Origin: Pseudomonadaceae bacterium | GTDB taxonomy: Bacteria > Pseudomonadota > Gammaproteobacteria > Pseudomonadales > Azotimanducaceae | Assembly: GCA_024743435.1 (NCBI GenBank) | Contig: JANSWO010000003.1 | Location: 273,707-337,706, forward strand | Reading direction: 5' to 3' | DNA length: 64,000 nt | Shown here: positions 1-9,104 of the stretch, piece by piece | Position numbering within the stretch: the first letter of the stretch is position 1 | Layout of the letters: each line of letters starts with the position of its first letter | Program-made: the position numbers and the translations under genes | The notes under the pieces: generated by a model | Seen by the model: only the letters and a program-made list of their open reading frames with translations | Databases searched by the model: none | What the model was told of the DNA's origin: nothing

Positions 1-1996
1 ACTCGGCAATAGTAACCAAGCCCATGGCGTGGCCAACGTCATTGATCGCCTGAACCATCGTCGCCGCGACGGGGTCGTTCATGATGTCGCGAACAAAGCT
101 GCCATCAATTTTGAGGGCATCCAGTGGTAACTTCTGAAGATAGGAGAAAGAGCTTAGGCCGGTACCAAAATCGTCTAGTGCAAAACTCACACCGCGACTA
201 CGAAGCTCGGTCATGAAGGCCTCGGCGAGGGTTAGATCGCGAATCGCAGCGGTCTCTGTTACTTCAAAACAGATACTGCCTGGTCGCGGCTTGTACTGAT
301 CCAGACAGTGTCGGATGAAATCGATGAAGCCCGTGTCCGAAAGTGATTGTCCCGACAGATTGATAGTGATGACCAGACGATTCTCCGGCGCCGATGCAGC
401 GTGCTCAGTGACAGCCTTCAGCGTTCTGGATACGACCCAGCGATCGATGGACGGCATGAGGTTGTATCGCTCTGCCGCCGGCAGAAAAGCTCCGGGCGGG
501 ACAATGTTGCCATCGTCATCGAGAAGTCGAATGAGGATCTCTGCGTGCGGTTCGCGGTCAGGGTCAGCGAGCGGGACTATTGGTTGTGCGTAAAGCACAA
601 ACCGCTCGTTCTTCAAAGCGTGCTGAATGACACTGACCTGATGCATCTGAGCGTGACGCTCTACGAGCTGTGAGTCGTCGGAGTTGAAGATTTCGAATCG
701 ACCACCACCGGCCTCTTTAGCGCTCGAGCAGGCGAGTTCGGCTTCTGCCAGGGCATGAGCGGCTTGACCGCTCTCTGAAGATAGGAGCGTTATTCCGGCA
801 CTTGCCGAGACCTCGACTGTCTCACCACGCCAACTGAACTCAAGTGTGTTGATGCCATCAACAATCCGTGCTGCGATCCTATGTACGTTTAGCGACTGAC
901 TGCCATTGACCAGGACGCCAAACTGGTCACCGCCAATTCGAGCAATGATGTCGCCGTTGTTGATCAGGCTATCCAGTTTTTTGCCGACGAGGCGTAACAA
1001 TGCGTCGCCAGCATCGTGCCCATATGCTTCATTGACGACCTGCATACGATCGATATCAATTACTAAGAGTCCGTCGCGGTTAGGTGGTGGTTTGCTGTTC
1101 GCTACCGCTTGCTCAACGTTGAGCTCAAATGGCGCTCGCCAGAGTAAACCGGTGAGGTCGTCGTAGGTGGTTCGAACGATCTTCGATGCCTTTTGGGCCA
1201 TCACCTCCAACAGGTTTTTGTCACTATTGGTGAAGATTGATTCGCTCTGTGGCCTGCCTACCAGGAGGAAGCCAGTAACGTTGTTGTCATTGCCGAAGGT
1301 GATAGGCGTGATGATGTGGCGCAAGCTACGCAGCTCGCTGGAGACGCTTAGTTCATGCTCCAGTCCATTGTTATAGACGTGGGATCCGGGATTCTCTTGC
1401 AGCCATGCGTTTATCGGTTTGGCGATATCGGAGAGGCTTCGGATCAATGGCGCGTGGACATCGTCTGTTATGGATTCGAAATGCAGATTCTGGTTATTCA
1501 AGAGCATGATGCAAAAACTCACCTGTAGGTAGTGGTGAGAATTGACCACAATTTCGTTTAGCTGCCGATCGGTATTGCTCACGTTGTCACGATCGTCTTT
1601 GTCTTGAAAAACGAGGTTGAGCTCTTCGTATCGGCTGGTGAGCTCATCTGTCATCTCGGTGAGTTCAGCGTTCAGTGATACCTCTGTCTGGATACAATGC
1701 GCGAGAGAGTCGATAAGCGCGGCGGAGCAGGAGTGATCCGTTGCGCGGAAGCAGACAACGACCTGAGCCACAGTTTCGTATTGGTAGCTGTGGATGTCTC
1801 GAGAATGTCGCTCGAATACCCCATCTGTTAGATCGTCGCTGCTGAGTATCTGTGTGCAGGCGGTGGCGTCGCCTACCTGCTTCACAACCGCATTGCCCTC
1901 GACCAGGGCAATGGCGAGGGAATCCGGCGCGATGGGCGTGAATAGATCGTGATACTTGTCCAGATCTACCGCGAGTAGTACTTCCTGAACACTCAC
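1..1996 (-). CDS. Composite GGDEF/EAL c-di-GMP signalling protein (3' end outside window)
   Basis: The frame is open from a GTG at 1996 to the window edge, so the C-terminus is missing. The N-terminal ~130 residues are unassigned. A GAF-like stretch follows (roughly residues 145-280), then a GGDEF domain with GGDQF in place of GGDEF near residue 355, then an EAL domain. The EAL part shows EILIR at the EAL position and an intact DDFGTGLSSFSYL stretch followed by LKIDGSFV, as in c-di-GMP phosphodiesterases. The residues five positions before GGDQF read NNGD, so the RxxD inhibitory site is absent. I infer a phosphodiesterase with a weak or regulatory cyclase domain. The GTG overlaps the TGA of the upstream receiver gene (GTGA), so it is the third gene of a kinase-receiver-effector operon. 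Confidence 0.85.
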   Translation of the reverse strand, partial: MSVQEVLLAVDLDKYHDLFTPIAPDSLAIALVEGNAVVKQVGDATACTQILSSDDLTDGVFERHSRDIHSYQYETVAQVVVCFRATDHSCSAALIDSLAHCIQTEVSLNAELTEMTDELTSRYEELNLVFQDKDDRDNVSNTDRQLNEIVVNSHHYLQVSFCIMLLNNQNLHFESITDDVHAPLIRSLSDIAKPINAWLQENPGSHVYNNGLEHELSVSSELRSLRHIITPITFGNDNNVTGFLLVGRPQSESIFTNSDKNLLEVMAQKASKIVRTTYDDLTGLLWRAPFELNVEQAVANSKPPPNRDGLLVIDIDRMQVVNEAYGHDAGDALLRLVGKKLDSLINNGDIIARIGGDQFGVLVNGSQSLNVHRIAARIVDGINTLEFSWRGETVEVSASAGITLLSSESGQAAHALAEAELACSSAKEAGGGRFEIFNSDDSQLVERHAQMHQVSVIQHALKNERFVLYAQPIVPLADPDREPHAEILIRLLDDDGNIVPPGAFLPAAERYNLMPSIDRWVVSRTLKAVTEHAASAPENRLVITINLSGQSLSDTGFIDFIRHCLDQYKPRPGSICFEVTETAAIRDLTLAEAFMTELRSRGVSFALDDFGTGLSSFSYLQKLPLDALKIDGSFVRDIMNDPVAATMVQAINDVGHAMGLVTIAE

Positions 1997-2391
1997 GCGC
2001 CATTCCTTGGCAGCGCCTGCTCAAGGGCGGAAGTTAGCTGCTTGATGCTGACGGGCTTCTCCACGAAGTGCAGATTGTCCATGCGGGCTGTCCACTCGCG
2101 ATGAATCTGGTCTGGAACACTCGTGACGACAAATATCGGGAAACTGCGCTCGGGTTGCTCCGCTTCCAGTGCCTTGCACAACTCTTCGCCCGTCATGACA
2201 GGCATTTCGATATCAGTGATGAGACCGTCGGGAAGTGAATTGCTTTTCACTGCCTCGCGTAAAGCCTCCAGAGCTTCCAATCCGTTTCTAAATACGGACG
2301 TTTGGAATCCTGCGCGTTCCAGAGATGTCTTAACGATTCGCGCCGGAACCGGCTCATCGTCGACTAGATACAAGTGCCGAGTACCGCTCAT
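1993..2391 (-). CDS. Single-domain response regulator (CheY-like receiver)
   Basis: A 132-residue receiver with no output domain. LYLVDDEP carries the acidic pair and LITDIEMPVMTGEEL carries the phospho-acceptor Asp; the later TS (VVTSVPD) and the Lys in VEKPV complete the receiver set. The ATG at 2391 is preferred to an upstream extension because it overlaps the kinase stop codon (ATGA), and its own stop overlaps the GTG of the GGDEF/EAL gene. It is the likely phosphate acceptor of the adjacent kinase and probably passes the signal to the GGDEF/EAL protein by protein contact; that last step is inference from gene order. Confidence 0.88.
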   Translation of the reverse strand: MSGTRHLYLVDDEPVPARIVKTSLERAGFQTSVFRNGLEALEALREAVKSNSLPDGLITDIEMPVMTGEELCKALEAEQPERSFPIFVVTSVPDQIHREWTARMDNLHFVEKPVSIKQLTSALEQALPRNGA

Positions 2392-4190
2392 ATCGCTTGC
2401 TCGAGAATGCCGGCTTGCTTCCAAAGATCGATTGTGAACTTCGATCCTGAACCAACTCTGCTTTGTACCCGGATAGAGCCGTGATGTAGCTCTACAATGT
2501 CGCGCACGAGAGCGAGGCCCAGGCCATGGCCATTCCGTTTGGCTACGGCCTCGCCTTTGCCGCGACAGAACTTGTCGAAGATTGAATCTAACTCATTCTC
2601 GGGTATGCCAATTCCGGTGTCGGTTACGCTGAACTGTAGTGATTCGTCTGACTCCAACACACTCACTCGAATCGCGCCCCCGTCTTCGGAGTATTTGGTG
2701 GCGTTTGTCAGAAGATTGTTGAGCGCGATGGTCATGAGGGACTTGTCGAGTTGCGCCGTATCGATGTTGTCTGCAACCTCAATGGAGTAGCGCAGCTTCT
2801 TATCGGATGTTGATCGCTGCACACCATCCACGAGTTGGGTTATCAACTCGCTGATCTTCACGCGCGTGGGCTGAATGGCTAGAGTGCCCATCTCAATTTG
2901 TGTGATGCTGAGTAGGTTGTTGATCAGCAATGCCAGCCGCTCCACTTCATCGTTAATGATGTTAAGTGTTTCGTGGCGATACTCGTCGTCATCACCATCA
3001 GGTCCCTGCAATGACTGCGCACAGAGAGCGAGTGTATTGAGCGGAGTTTTAAGCTCATGGGATACGTGTCCAACGAACTCCCCTCGACTATTACGTGCGA
3101 GTATTTCACCGCTCACGTCCTGCATGACGAGGACCCGGCCAACGGGTTCTTCTGCATTGTTGGTCGCGACTCCTGCACTGGATATTCGCAGCGTTGCACC
3201 TGCCAGATGTGAAGGTTGTACATCTATTGTTGAGGGCTGATTGTTCGAACTATCGTTGAGTAGTCTGATGGCTGGCGCGAGGTCAGTCCGGTCGAGAACC
3301 TGTCGCACGTTCTTTCCGGTTAGGGATTCAAGTTCGCCGCCGATGTATTGGCTGAACAACTCGTTCGCAAAGGTAATTCGATCGTCGGTGTCGACGATGG
3401 CGATTCCGCTGTTGATTGCATGCAGAATTGATTCAAGTTTCATCAGCCTGTAGTTCAGAAAGCGCTCGGAGGTGATCAGTTTGTCCTTCTCATTCTGGTA
3501 GCTATCTATGCGTTGCTGAGCCTGGTCCATAAATGAATTGAATTGCTCGACGAAAGTGCCGATAGCCTGGCCGTCATGACTCTGTCCGCCGTCTGCTGCA
3601 GATAGGGTCTTGGCCAACCCCTCGAGTGGCGTCACCTCTCGCCGTAGTAGCAGTAACAAGAGTGGTGTCAGTAGAAATATCGGTAGGATGATTGAGGCCA
3701 GGTACGCTACATCCTTGGTAGCGTCCAGCCACTTGGGTTGAAAAAACGCAACGCGGTATTTGGCTTGGCTATTGGCCGAAGCAAGTGGTCCAAAGGCCTC
3801 GATGATCGTGTGGTCACCGACGTTGGTTTCAGGGAGATGATTGATCCAACTCGCGCTTGATATCGCCGTGCTGGACGGTGCGGGAAGAACACTGATTTCG
3901 TTGGATGTGCGTGTCGCGATCGGTCGACCAACACTATCTGTGACAGCCGCGTAGGCAAACCTTGGGTCTGTACTCACCTGGGCGAGCAGCCGATCGTAGG
4001 CAACCTTTCTAAGCTCGGTGGTTAACGCATCCGATGGAAGTGACGTGATCAGGCGAGCAGCGTTGTTGACGGCAAGGCTTACTGCGTCGATTGCCCGGTT
4101 GTGCTGATAGGTGAGCACGATCAGCATCACCGCTATCGAGGCGACGATAGCAGCGAACAGAACTTTTATGTCCAGGCGAGTGTGTTTCAC
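2388..4190 (-). CDS. Membrane-bound sensor histidine kinase with PAS domain
   Basis: About 600 residues. Two hydrophobic segments (about residues 10-30 and 160-185) bracket a periplasmic sensor region of ~130 residues. After the second helix come a HAMP-like linker, a PAS domain (IVDTDDRITFANELFSQYI), a HisKA domain with the H-box GHVSHELKTPLN, and an HATPase_c domain with NLLTNATKY (N box), DTGIGIPENEL (G1) and GHGLGLALV (G2). The GTG at 4190 has AGGA upstream; a TTG at 4214 in the same frame is the alternative and has no clear ribosome binding site. First gene of the operon with the receiver and GGDEF/EAL genes. The ligand is unknown. Confidence 0.88.
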   Translation of the reverse strand: MKHTRLDIKVLFAAIVASIAVMLIVLTYQHNRAIDAVSLAVNNAARLITSLPSDALTTELRKVAYDRLLAQVSTDPRFAYAAVTDSVGRPIATRTSNEISVLPAPSSTAISSASWINHLPETNVGDHTIIEAFGPLASANSQAKYRVAFFQPKWLDATKDVAYLASIILPIFLLTPLLLLLLRREVTPLEGLAKTLSAADGGQSHDGQAIGTFVEQFNSFMDQAQQRIDSYQNEKDKLITSERFLNYRLMKLESILHAINSGIAIVDTDDRITFANELFSQYIGGELESLTGKNVRQVLDRTDLAPAIRLLNDSSNNQPSTIDVQPSHLAGATLRISSAGVATNNAEEPVGRVLVMQDVSGEILARNSRGEFVGHVSHELKTPLNTLALCAQSLQGPDGDDDEYRHETLNIINDEVERLALLINNLLSITQIEMGTLAIQPTRVKISELITQLVDGVQRSTSDKKLRYSIEVADNIDTAQLDKSLMTIALNNLLTNATKYSEDGGAIRVSVLESDESLQFSVTDTGIGIPENELDSIFDKFCRGKGEAVAKRNGHGLGLALVRDIVELHHGSIRVQSRVGSGSKFTIDLWKQAGILEQAI

Positions 4191-4440
4191 GGGGTCAACA
4201 TCCTGATTTGACAACGATTATCATGCGGCGGTTGCTCGCTGGATCCTTGCAGCGAATAGGTTTGTGCCAGTTGTAGTCTAGGTGACGAATCCAGGCGCCG
4301 ATGTGACTGGTGTCGATGTATGTCGTCCAGTCGGTGCCCTGGGGACCTGTTTTACATCCCGCGGTAGTGATAAGTGACGAATCCTGTGAGGCAGTTCACA
4401 ATCGGCGCGCAGATACCTAATTCGCGTGCAGGGCAGGCCA

Positions 4441-5277
4441 ATGTCGGATAGAGCTGTTGCAGAAGTAGTCGATATCACACCCGGCATGGGCTCTGAGGTT
4501 GCAAACCTGGATCTGCGAGATTTGTCGAGCTTTTCTCAGCATTGGCTCGCTGATCTGTTGGCTAGGCGCAAGGTGTTGGTGTTTAGAGATCAGTCGCTAA
4601 GCCGGGATCAACACAAAGCGTTTGCCCGTGTGCTCGGCGAGTTACATATCCATCCCTCTAATCGGCAAGTAGGCGCAAAAGGCGACCCCGAAGTGTTTGC
4701 GATCCGCACAACGGAGAACAGCCGCTACGCGAACGGCGATGCCTGGCATACGGATGTTTCGTGCGAGGAGGTTCCACCGCTGGCATCGGCTCTCTATGTT
4801 CGAGAACTGCCAGGTCCGAGTGGTGGCGATACGGTCTTTGCTGACATGACGCGTGCCTTTGCCACCCTGTCCGAGCCAATCAAAGCGTTGATCCGGTCGC
4901 TGAATGCCGTTCACGATGGACGCAAAGACCTCGCTCGTTATGGCATTGAGCTCAAGGCTGGTCAGAGCTATCCCTGCGCGACTCACCCCATAGTGCCCGT
5001 GCATCCTGATACCAATGAAGAGATTCTGTTCGTCAATCCATCGTTTACGGACCACATCCTGGGCGTGTCACGATCTGAAAGTGATGCAATTCTTGAGCTG
5101 CTCTGGCGACATGTGACCGATGACCCGAGGCTGCATTGCCGGGTTCGATGGCAGCCCGGCACGCTGACCATTTGGGATAACCGCAGCACCTGGCATCACG
5201 CCGTTTGGGATTACTTCCCGAGCTCACGTTACTCAGAGCGAGTGACGATCCTAGAAACACGCCGCCCGCGTCGGTAG
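4441..5277 (+). CDS. TauD/TfdA-family Fe(II)/2-oxoglutarate dioxygenase
   Basis: 278 residues, the usual length of the family. The metal-binding HxD is in AWHTDVSCEEVPP, followed by the typical GGDTVFADMTRAF, and the distal His and 2-oxoglutarate-binding Arg lie in WDNRSTWHHAVWDY and SERVTILE. The ATG at 4441 has GCAGGGC about seven bases upstream; a GTG at 4426 in frame is less likely. The family oxidises sulfonates, aryloxyacids and other small acids; no transporter or sulfur gene is adjacent, so the substrate is not predictable. Its stop lies 11 bases before the next start, so the two are probably co-transcribed. Confidence 0.85.
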   Translation: MSDRAVAEVVDITPGMGSEVANLDLRDLSSFSQHWLADLLARRKVLVFRDQSLSRDQHKAFARVLGELHIHPSNRQVGAKGDPEVFAIRTTENSRYANGDAWHTDVSCEEVPPLASALYVRELPGPSGGDTVFADMTRAFATLSEPIKALIRSLNAVHDGRKDLARYGIELKAGQSYPCATHPIVPVHPDTNEEILFVNPSFTDHILGVSRSESDAILELLWRHVTDDPRLHCRVRWQPGTLTIWDNRSTWHHAVWDYFPSSRYSERVTILETRRPRR

Positions 5278-5288
5278 TTGAGACGTCT

Positions 5289-6197
5289 ATGCACGGAACC
5301 CCAAAGGCAGAGGTGGATGTCAGCCCCGAGCTGGTGCGATTGTTAGTTGCCGAGCAATTTCCGCAGTATGCAAACCACACGGTCTCCCTGCTGGCCAACG
5401 GCTTCGACAACGTCAATTTTCGAGTTGGCCCCGAGCTGATTGCCAGGCTACCGCGTCGCTCGATTGGCGCTGAGCTCATCCGGCATGAACAAACCTGGTT
5501 GCCCAAGCTCGCACCCAACATCGACGTATCTATCCCTGTTCCGATCCACGCCGGACAACCATCGGACGCCTATCCGTGGCCCTGGAGTCTTGTTCGCTGG
5601 CGAGAAGGTGCGACGGTGGATCTGGCGCCGCTAAATGCCCGCGGTAGCGAGCAGTTCCTGCAGTTTCTTGAGCAAGTGCATCGAGCAGCGCCGGCTGATG
5701 CGCCGACCAATGCCTTTCGTGGAGTGCCGTTATCTCATCGGGTGGAGGCGGTGGAAGATCGCTTTGCCTTTCTGCTCGAAAACACAAACCTTGTTGATGG
5801 CGCAATCGAGTCTATCTGGCAGCACGGGCTCGACGTCGACCAGCTCTCCCAATCGAGGCCCAGAACCTGGCTGCATGGAGATCTACACCCGAGAAACGTG
5901 CTCAGCCACGAAGGGGAGTTGGCTGCTGTTCTGGACTGGGGTGATATGTGCGCTGGCGACCCGGCGAGTGATCTCGCCTCCATCTGGCTACTATTCCCCG
6001 ACAACGCTCTCAGCCTTGAAACCCAGATTTTGAGCTCGATGCGCTATGACGGTGAGCAGATGCGTGCCCGCTTACGTGGCTGGGCTGTGCTGTTCGGCGT
6101 GCTGTTTGCCTCTGTCGGTTTTACCGATGATCCACGTCATTTTGACGTTGGCCGGCGTACACTGCGCGCGCTCTCCAAACACGGCGCTAACGCTTAG
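5289..6197 (+). CDS. APH-family small-molecule kinase (aminoglycoside phosphotransferase-like)
   Basis: 302 residues. The kinase catalytic loop WLHGDLHPRNVL (Asp and Asn) and the metal-binding VLDWGDMCAGDPASDLA are intact, as in APH and homoserine/choline kinase-like proteins. Most environmental members phosphorylate unknown small molecules rather than confer resistance. The ATG at 5289 (MHGTPKAEV) gives the conserved start; a longer reading from 5205 would overlap the dioxygenase. The stop codon TAG directly abuts the ATG of the next gene, indicating one transcript for 4441-7232. Confidence 0.82.
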   Translation: MHGTPKAEVDVSPELVRLLVAEQFPQYANHTVSLLANGFDNVNFRVGPELIARLPRRSIGAELIRHEQTWLPKLAPNIDVSIPVPIHAGQPSDAYPWPWSLVRWREGATVDLAPLNARGSEQFLQFLEQVHRAAPADAPTNAFRGVPLSHRVEAVEDRFAFLLENTNLVDGAIESIWQHGLDVDQLSQSRPRTWLHGDLHPRNVLSHEGELAAVLDWGDMCAGDPASDLASIWLLFPDNALSLETQILSSMRYDGEQMRARLRGWAVLFGVLFASVGFTDDPRHFDVGRRTLRALSKHGANA

Positions 6198-7232
6198 ATG
6201 GATCCGATCACCCAGGGCGCCCTCGGCGCGACGTTCTCTCAGTCTGCCGCCGCTGCAAATCTGGTGGCGGAGCGACCTGATGAGAGTCGTCGCCGCTTTG
6301 GCGCGATTGCGCTTCTCGGTCTGTTGTCAGGAATGGCGCCAGATCTCGACATTTTCATTCTTTCGACCACCGATCCATTGCTGTCGCTTGAGTATCATCG
6401 ACATTTCACTCACGCGCTGGCATTCATTCCGATTGGCGCGCTGATCTGTGCCGGCGTCATGTTTGCGGCAGTGCGTCGGCGATTATCGTTCGCACAAACC
6501 TACCTCGCGTGTCTGTTCGGCTACGCAAGTCATGGCCTACTGGATGCGTGCACGACGTATGGCACACAGCTCCTTTGGCCGTTCTCTGATGTGCGAATTG
6601 CCTGGAACAATGTTTCGGTGGTGGATCCGTTCTTTACGGTTCCGGTTGTCGCGCTTGCCGTGTTCGCCTGGCGCCGGAGCAAACCGCGGTACGCGCTTTT
6701 TGGCCTCGGCTGGGCGCTGCTCTATCTCGCCTTTGGCCTGTTCCAGAATCAGCGCGCAGTCGATGCCGCTCTAGATCTGGCGGCGGATCGAGGCCATGCG
6801 ATTGTGCGAGCTGATATCGGTGCTAAACCCGCATTCGCATCGCTCCTGGTGTTTAAGACGATCTACGAGGTCGATCGGCGCTTCTACGTTGATGCGGTTC
6901 GAACGGGCCTGGCAACTCGCGTCTATGAAGGCGATAGCATCGACCGCCTCGACGTTACGCGCGATCTGCCCTGGCTTATCGAGGACAGTCAGCAGGCTCG
7001 CGATCTCGAGCGTTTTCGCTGGTTTTCCAATGACCATCTTGCTCTGCATCCAGAGAATCAGTACTTGGTTATCGATATTCGCTATTCAATGGTGCCGAAC
7101 AAACTGGATCCGCTATGGGGGATCGAGTTGAATCCGGCAGCATCGAATGATGCTCACATCGTCTGGCGCCCAATGCGGGCTGATGGATCTCAGCGGCTTG
7201 GAGACCTTTGGCATATCTGGATGAACCGATAG
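6198..7232 (+). CDS. Membrane-bound metal-dependent hydrolase-like protein (YdjM/DUF457-like)
   Basis: 344 residues. It opens with MDPITQGALGA, followed by GMAPDLDIF and EYHRHFTHALAF, the conserved Asp and His cluster of the LexA-regulated YdjM and DUF457 inner-membrane proteins, and several hydrophobic helices up to about residue 180. The remaining ~160 residues are soluble and extend beyond the core family. The role of the family is unclear; hydrolase activity is presumed from the conserved metal ligands. The start codon follows the preceding stop codon without a gap. Confidence 0.75.
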   Translation: MDPITQGALGATFSQSAAAANLVAERPDESRRRFGAIALLGLLSGMAPDLDIFILSTTDPLLSLEYHRHFTHALAFIPIGALICAGVMFAAVRRRLSFAQTYLACLFGYASHGLLDACTTYGTQLLWPFSDVRIAWNNVSVVDPFFTVPVVALAVFAWRRSKPRYALFGLGWALLYLAFGLFQNQRAVDAALDLAADRGHAIVRADIGAKPAFASLLVFKTIYEVDRRFYVDAVRTGLATRVYEGDSIDRLDVTRDLPWLIEDSQQARDLERFRWFSNDHLALHPENQYLVIDIRYSMVPNKLDPLWGIELNPAASNDAHIVWRPMRADGSQRLGDLWHIWMNR

Positions 7233-7778
7233 GGCGCAACGAAATCGCTAGTGTTTTTCTTGCCCTAAGGCGCTCACCCTAGTCCTACCAGACCGAACAA
7301 CTTGACCGAGCGCCGTGATCGGCGCAGACTGCGCGCGCTTGAGGTACCGCTGAACGCGTTCAGATCGCGCGTCCGTGCACCAGGTGCGGGCTACCCTCAT
7401 CAAGCACCGAATTACGACTAACGAATCCGACGAACGACGATGAACCGATTCACTCACATTACTGATCACAAGCGCTCGTCCGCCGCCTGGCGTACGGCTG
7501 TGGATCTGTGTGTGCGAGTGCACGGCGTCTCCCCAGCTTGCTATGTGTCAGCGAAGACTCAGGTCTCTCAAACGACATTCGTCTCTCAAATGACAGGGAA
7601 AGGCGCAGGCTCAGGACTCTCCAGCGGTTAGCATTGTTTGCAAGCAAACGATTCAAAACCCCGGAGAGCCGAAAGCCTCCGGGGTTTTTTCGTTTCTGGA
7701 ACCGAGAAAACCACGAGGTAGGGAAAACGAGAAACACAACAGCGACGTTCGACTAACGACGACAAGGATGAGAGTGCG
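7233..7778. other. Intergenic region with no convincing protein gene
   Basis: 546 bases between the YdjM-like gene and the MFS gene. A strong intrinsic terminator (7655-7690) sits inside it, more than 400 bases beyond the last stop codon. Two near-identical 14-base segments, GTCTCTCAAACGAC (about 7563) and GTCTCTCAAATGAC (about 7580), lie upstream of it, and ATTGTTTGC/GCAAACGAT forms a short hairpin at 7633-7652. A 63-codon frame from 7440 to 7631 has no clear ribosome binding site. A small RNA or a long 3' UTR is possible. Confidence 0.5.
7655..7690 (+). terminator. Intrinsic terminator
   Basis: CCCCGGAG pairs with CTCCGGGG (8 base pairs around a short loop), preceded by four A and followed by six T, the form of a rho-independent terminator on the plus strand. 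It stands about 90 bases before the MFS start, so it must end a transcript begun upstream. Confidence 0.85.
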
Positions 7779-9032
7779 ATGAGCACCTTAAACACACGGA
7801 ACGCTTCTAAGCAGCTGGAGCGCAACATACCCAAAATCATGGTGCTGGCGTTTTTCCAGGTTTTCCTGGTCATCATGCCGGTGGCTGTGCCGTTCTTCAT
7901 GAGCCGCGGCCTCGATATGCAGGGTGTGTTTGCCCTGCAGGCGATGTTCGCTTTGATCGTTGTGGTGACGGAAGTGCCGAGCGGTTACCTCGCGGATCTA
8001 TTCGGACGCCGCAACACGCTTGTGTTTGGCTCCTTCATCGCCGGCTTTGGGCCGACTGCGCTGTTGTTTACCGACGGCCCGATGGGGCTTGTGATCTTTG
8101 AGGTATGCCTGGCAATTGGTCATTCGCTGGTGTCTGGCTCGGATCTCGCGCTGGTGTACGACTCACAGCTGGCGGTTCGGCAGCGAGGTCGTAACAATGC
8201 AAGCGTCGTTGGCCAACTCTACAGCTCACGGAGCGCAGGCGATGCGATCGCGGCGGTTACGTGCAGTGTGATCCTGTTGTTCGGAACCATGGAAGATGCA
8301 TTGCTGTTGCAGGCGGTACTCGCCTGGCTGCCGTTTCTCATAGCGCTCTCTTTGGTTGAAGCTCCAGGGAGTCGGCTCACTAACGAGAGTCATCGCGCCA
8401 ACATGGGACGGATACTGCGGCACCTCTGGCGCTCCGGCGGCGTGCTTCGATATACGTTTGTCGCGTTATCGATCTGGAGTCTGACCACTTTCTATGCGGT
8501 CTGGCTGCTGCAGAAGCTTTGGCAGGAGCAGGGTATCCCACTCATGATGTTCGGCTACCTCTGGGCTGGCCTGTCGCTTCTTGGTGGCCTGTGTGGTCAG
8601 CACGCGCATCGCCTTGAGGCGCGCCTGGGTGTGCGACGAACGTTGCTGTTGCTCGCGGTCTTGCCGATTGTGGGTTATCTGACGCTGAACTCCGGTGGCA
8701 TAGTAATCGGCCTTGCTGGTGCGGCGCTGTTCTATGTGGCGCGCGGTGTTGGGGTCGTCGTTTTGCGAGAAGCGCTGAATCAGCGTGTGCCTGGAGAGTT
8801 TCGGGCCACTGCAAATTCGCTGGCGAGTTTCGCATTCCGAGGCGCATTCGCGATCACTGGCCCGCTAGTCGGCTTCGTGTTCGACTGGTGGGGGATGACG
8901 ACAACGCTGCTGATGTTAGCGGCGACGTCACTGCTGATCTTCTTCGGCACGTTGTTGCCGCTCATCAACGCCCTGAAGCGGGGAGATGATGTGATCGAAG
9001 ACTCGCAACCCTGCCAGATGCCTGCGGGCTAG
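7779..9032 (+). CDS. Major facilitator superfamily transporter
   Basis: 417 residues and about 12 hydrophobic segments. The loop 2-3 signature GYLADLFGRRNTL is the MFS motif A, and VPSGYLADL and REALNQRVPGEFRAT are typical of drug- or metabolite-efflux-type members. AAGGATGAGAG lies just upstream of the ATG. It is a single-gene unit, separated from upstream genes by a terminator and convergent with the F420 operon. The substrate is unknown. Confidence 0.82.
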   Translation: MSTLNTRNASKQLERNIPKIMVLAFFQVFLVIMPVAVPFFMSRGLDMQGVFALQAMFALIVVVTEVPSGYLADLFGRRNTLVFGSFIAGFGPTALLFTDGPMGLVIFEVCLAIGHSLVSGSDLALVYDSQLAVRQRGRNNASVVGQLYSSRSAGDAIAAVTCSVILLFGTMEDALLLQAVLAWLPFLIALSLVEAPGSRLTNESHRANMGRILRHLWRSGGVLRYTFVALSIWSLTTFYAVWLLQKLWQEQGIPLMMFGYLWAGLSLLGGLCGQHAHRLEARLGVRRTLLLLAVLPIVGYLTLNSGGIVIGLAGAALFYVARGVGVVVLREALNQRVPGEFRATANSLASFAFRGAFAITGPLVGFVFDWWGMTTTLLMLAATSLLIFFGTLLPLINALKRGDDVIEDSQPCQMPAG

Positions 9033-9064
9033 CAGTATGGCGGGGTTGCGCTGATCGAGAGTTG

Positions 9065-9092
9065 ATCCGGGTGAGCGCTGTGCCACCCGGAT
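9065..9092. terminator. Inverted repeat between convergent genes
   Basis: ATCCGGGTG pairs with CACCCGGAT (9 base pairs, 10-base loop) in the 72-base gap between the convergent MFS and fbiC genes. There is no good T run on either side, so it is a possible terminator for both strands rather than a certain one. Confidence 0.5.
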
Positions 9093-9104
9093 TATCTGGC
9101 GGGT

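Noticed and set aside
7540..7690. Glycine riboswitch
   Set aside because: GGAGAG-like and CTCTC segments are present on both strands, but the conserved core after the stem (CAGGNAAAAGGAC-type) and the CGCCGAAGG loop are absent, and the downstream gene is an MFS transporter without a glycine link.
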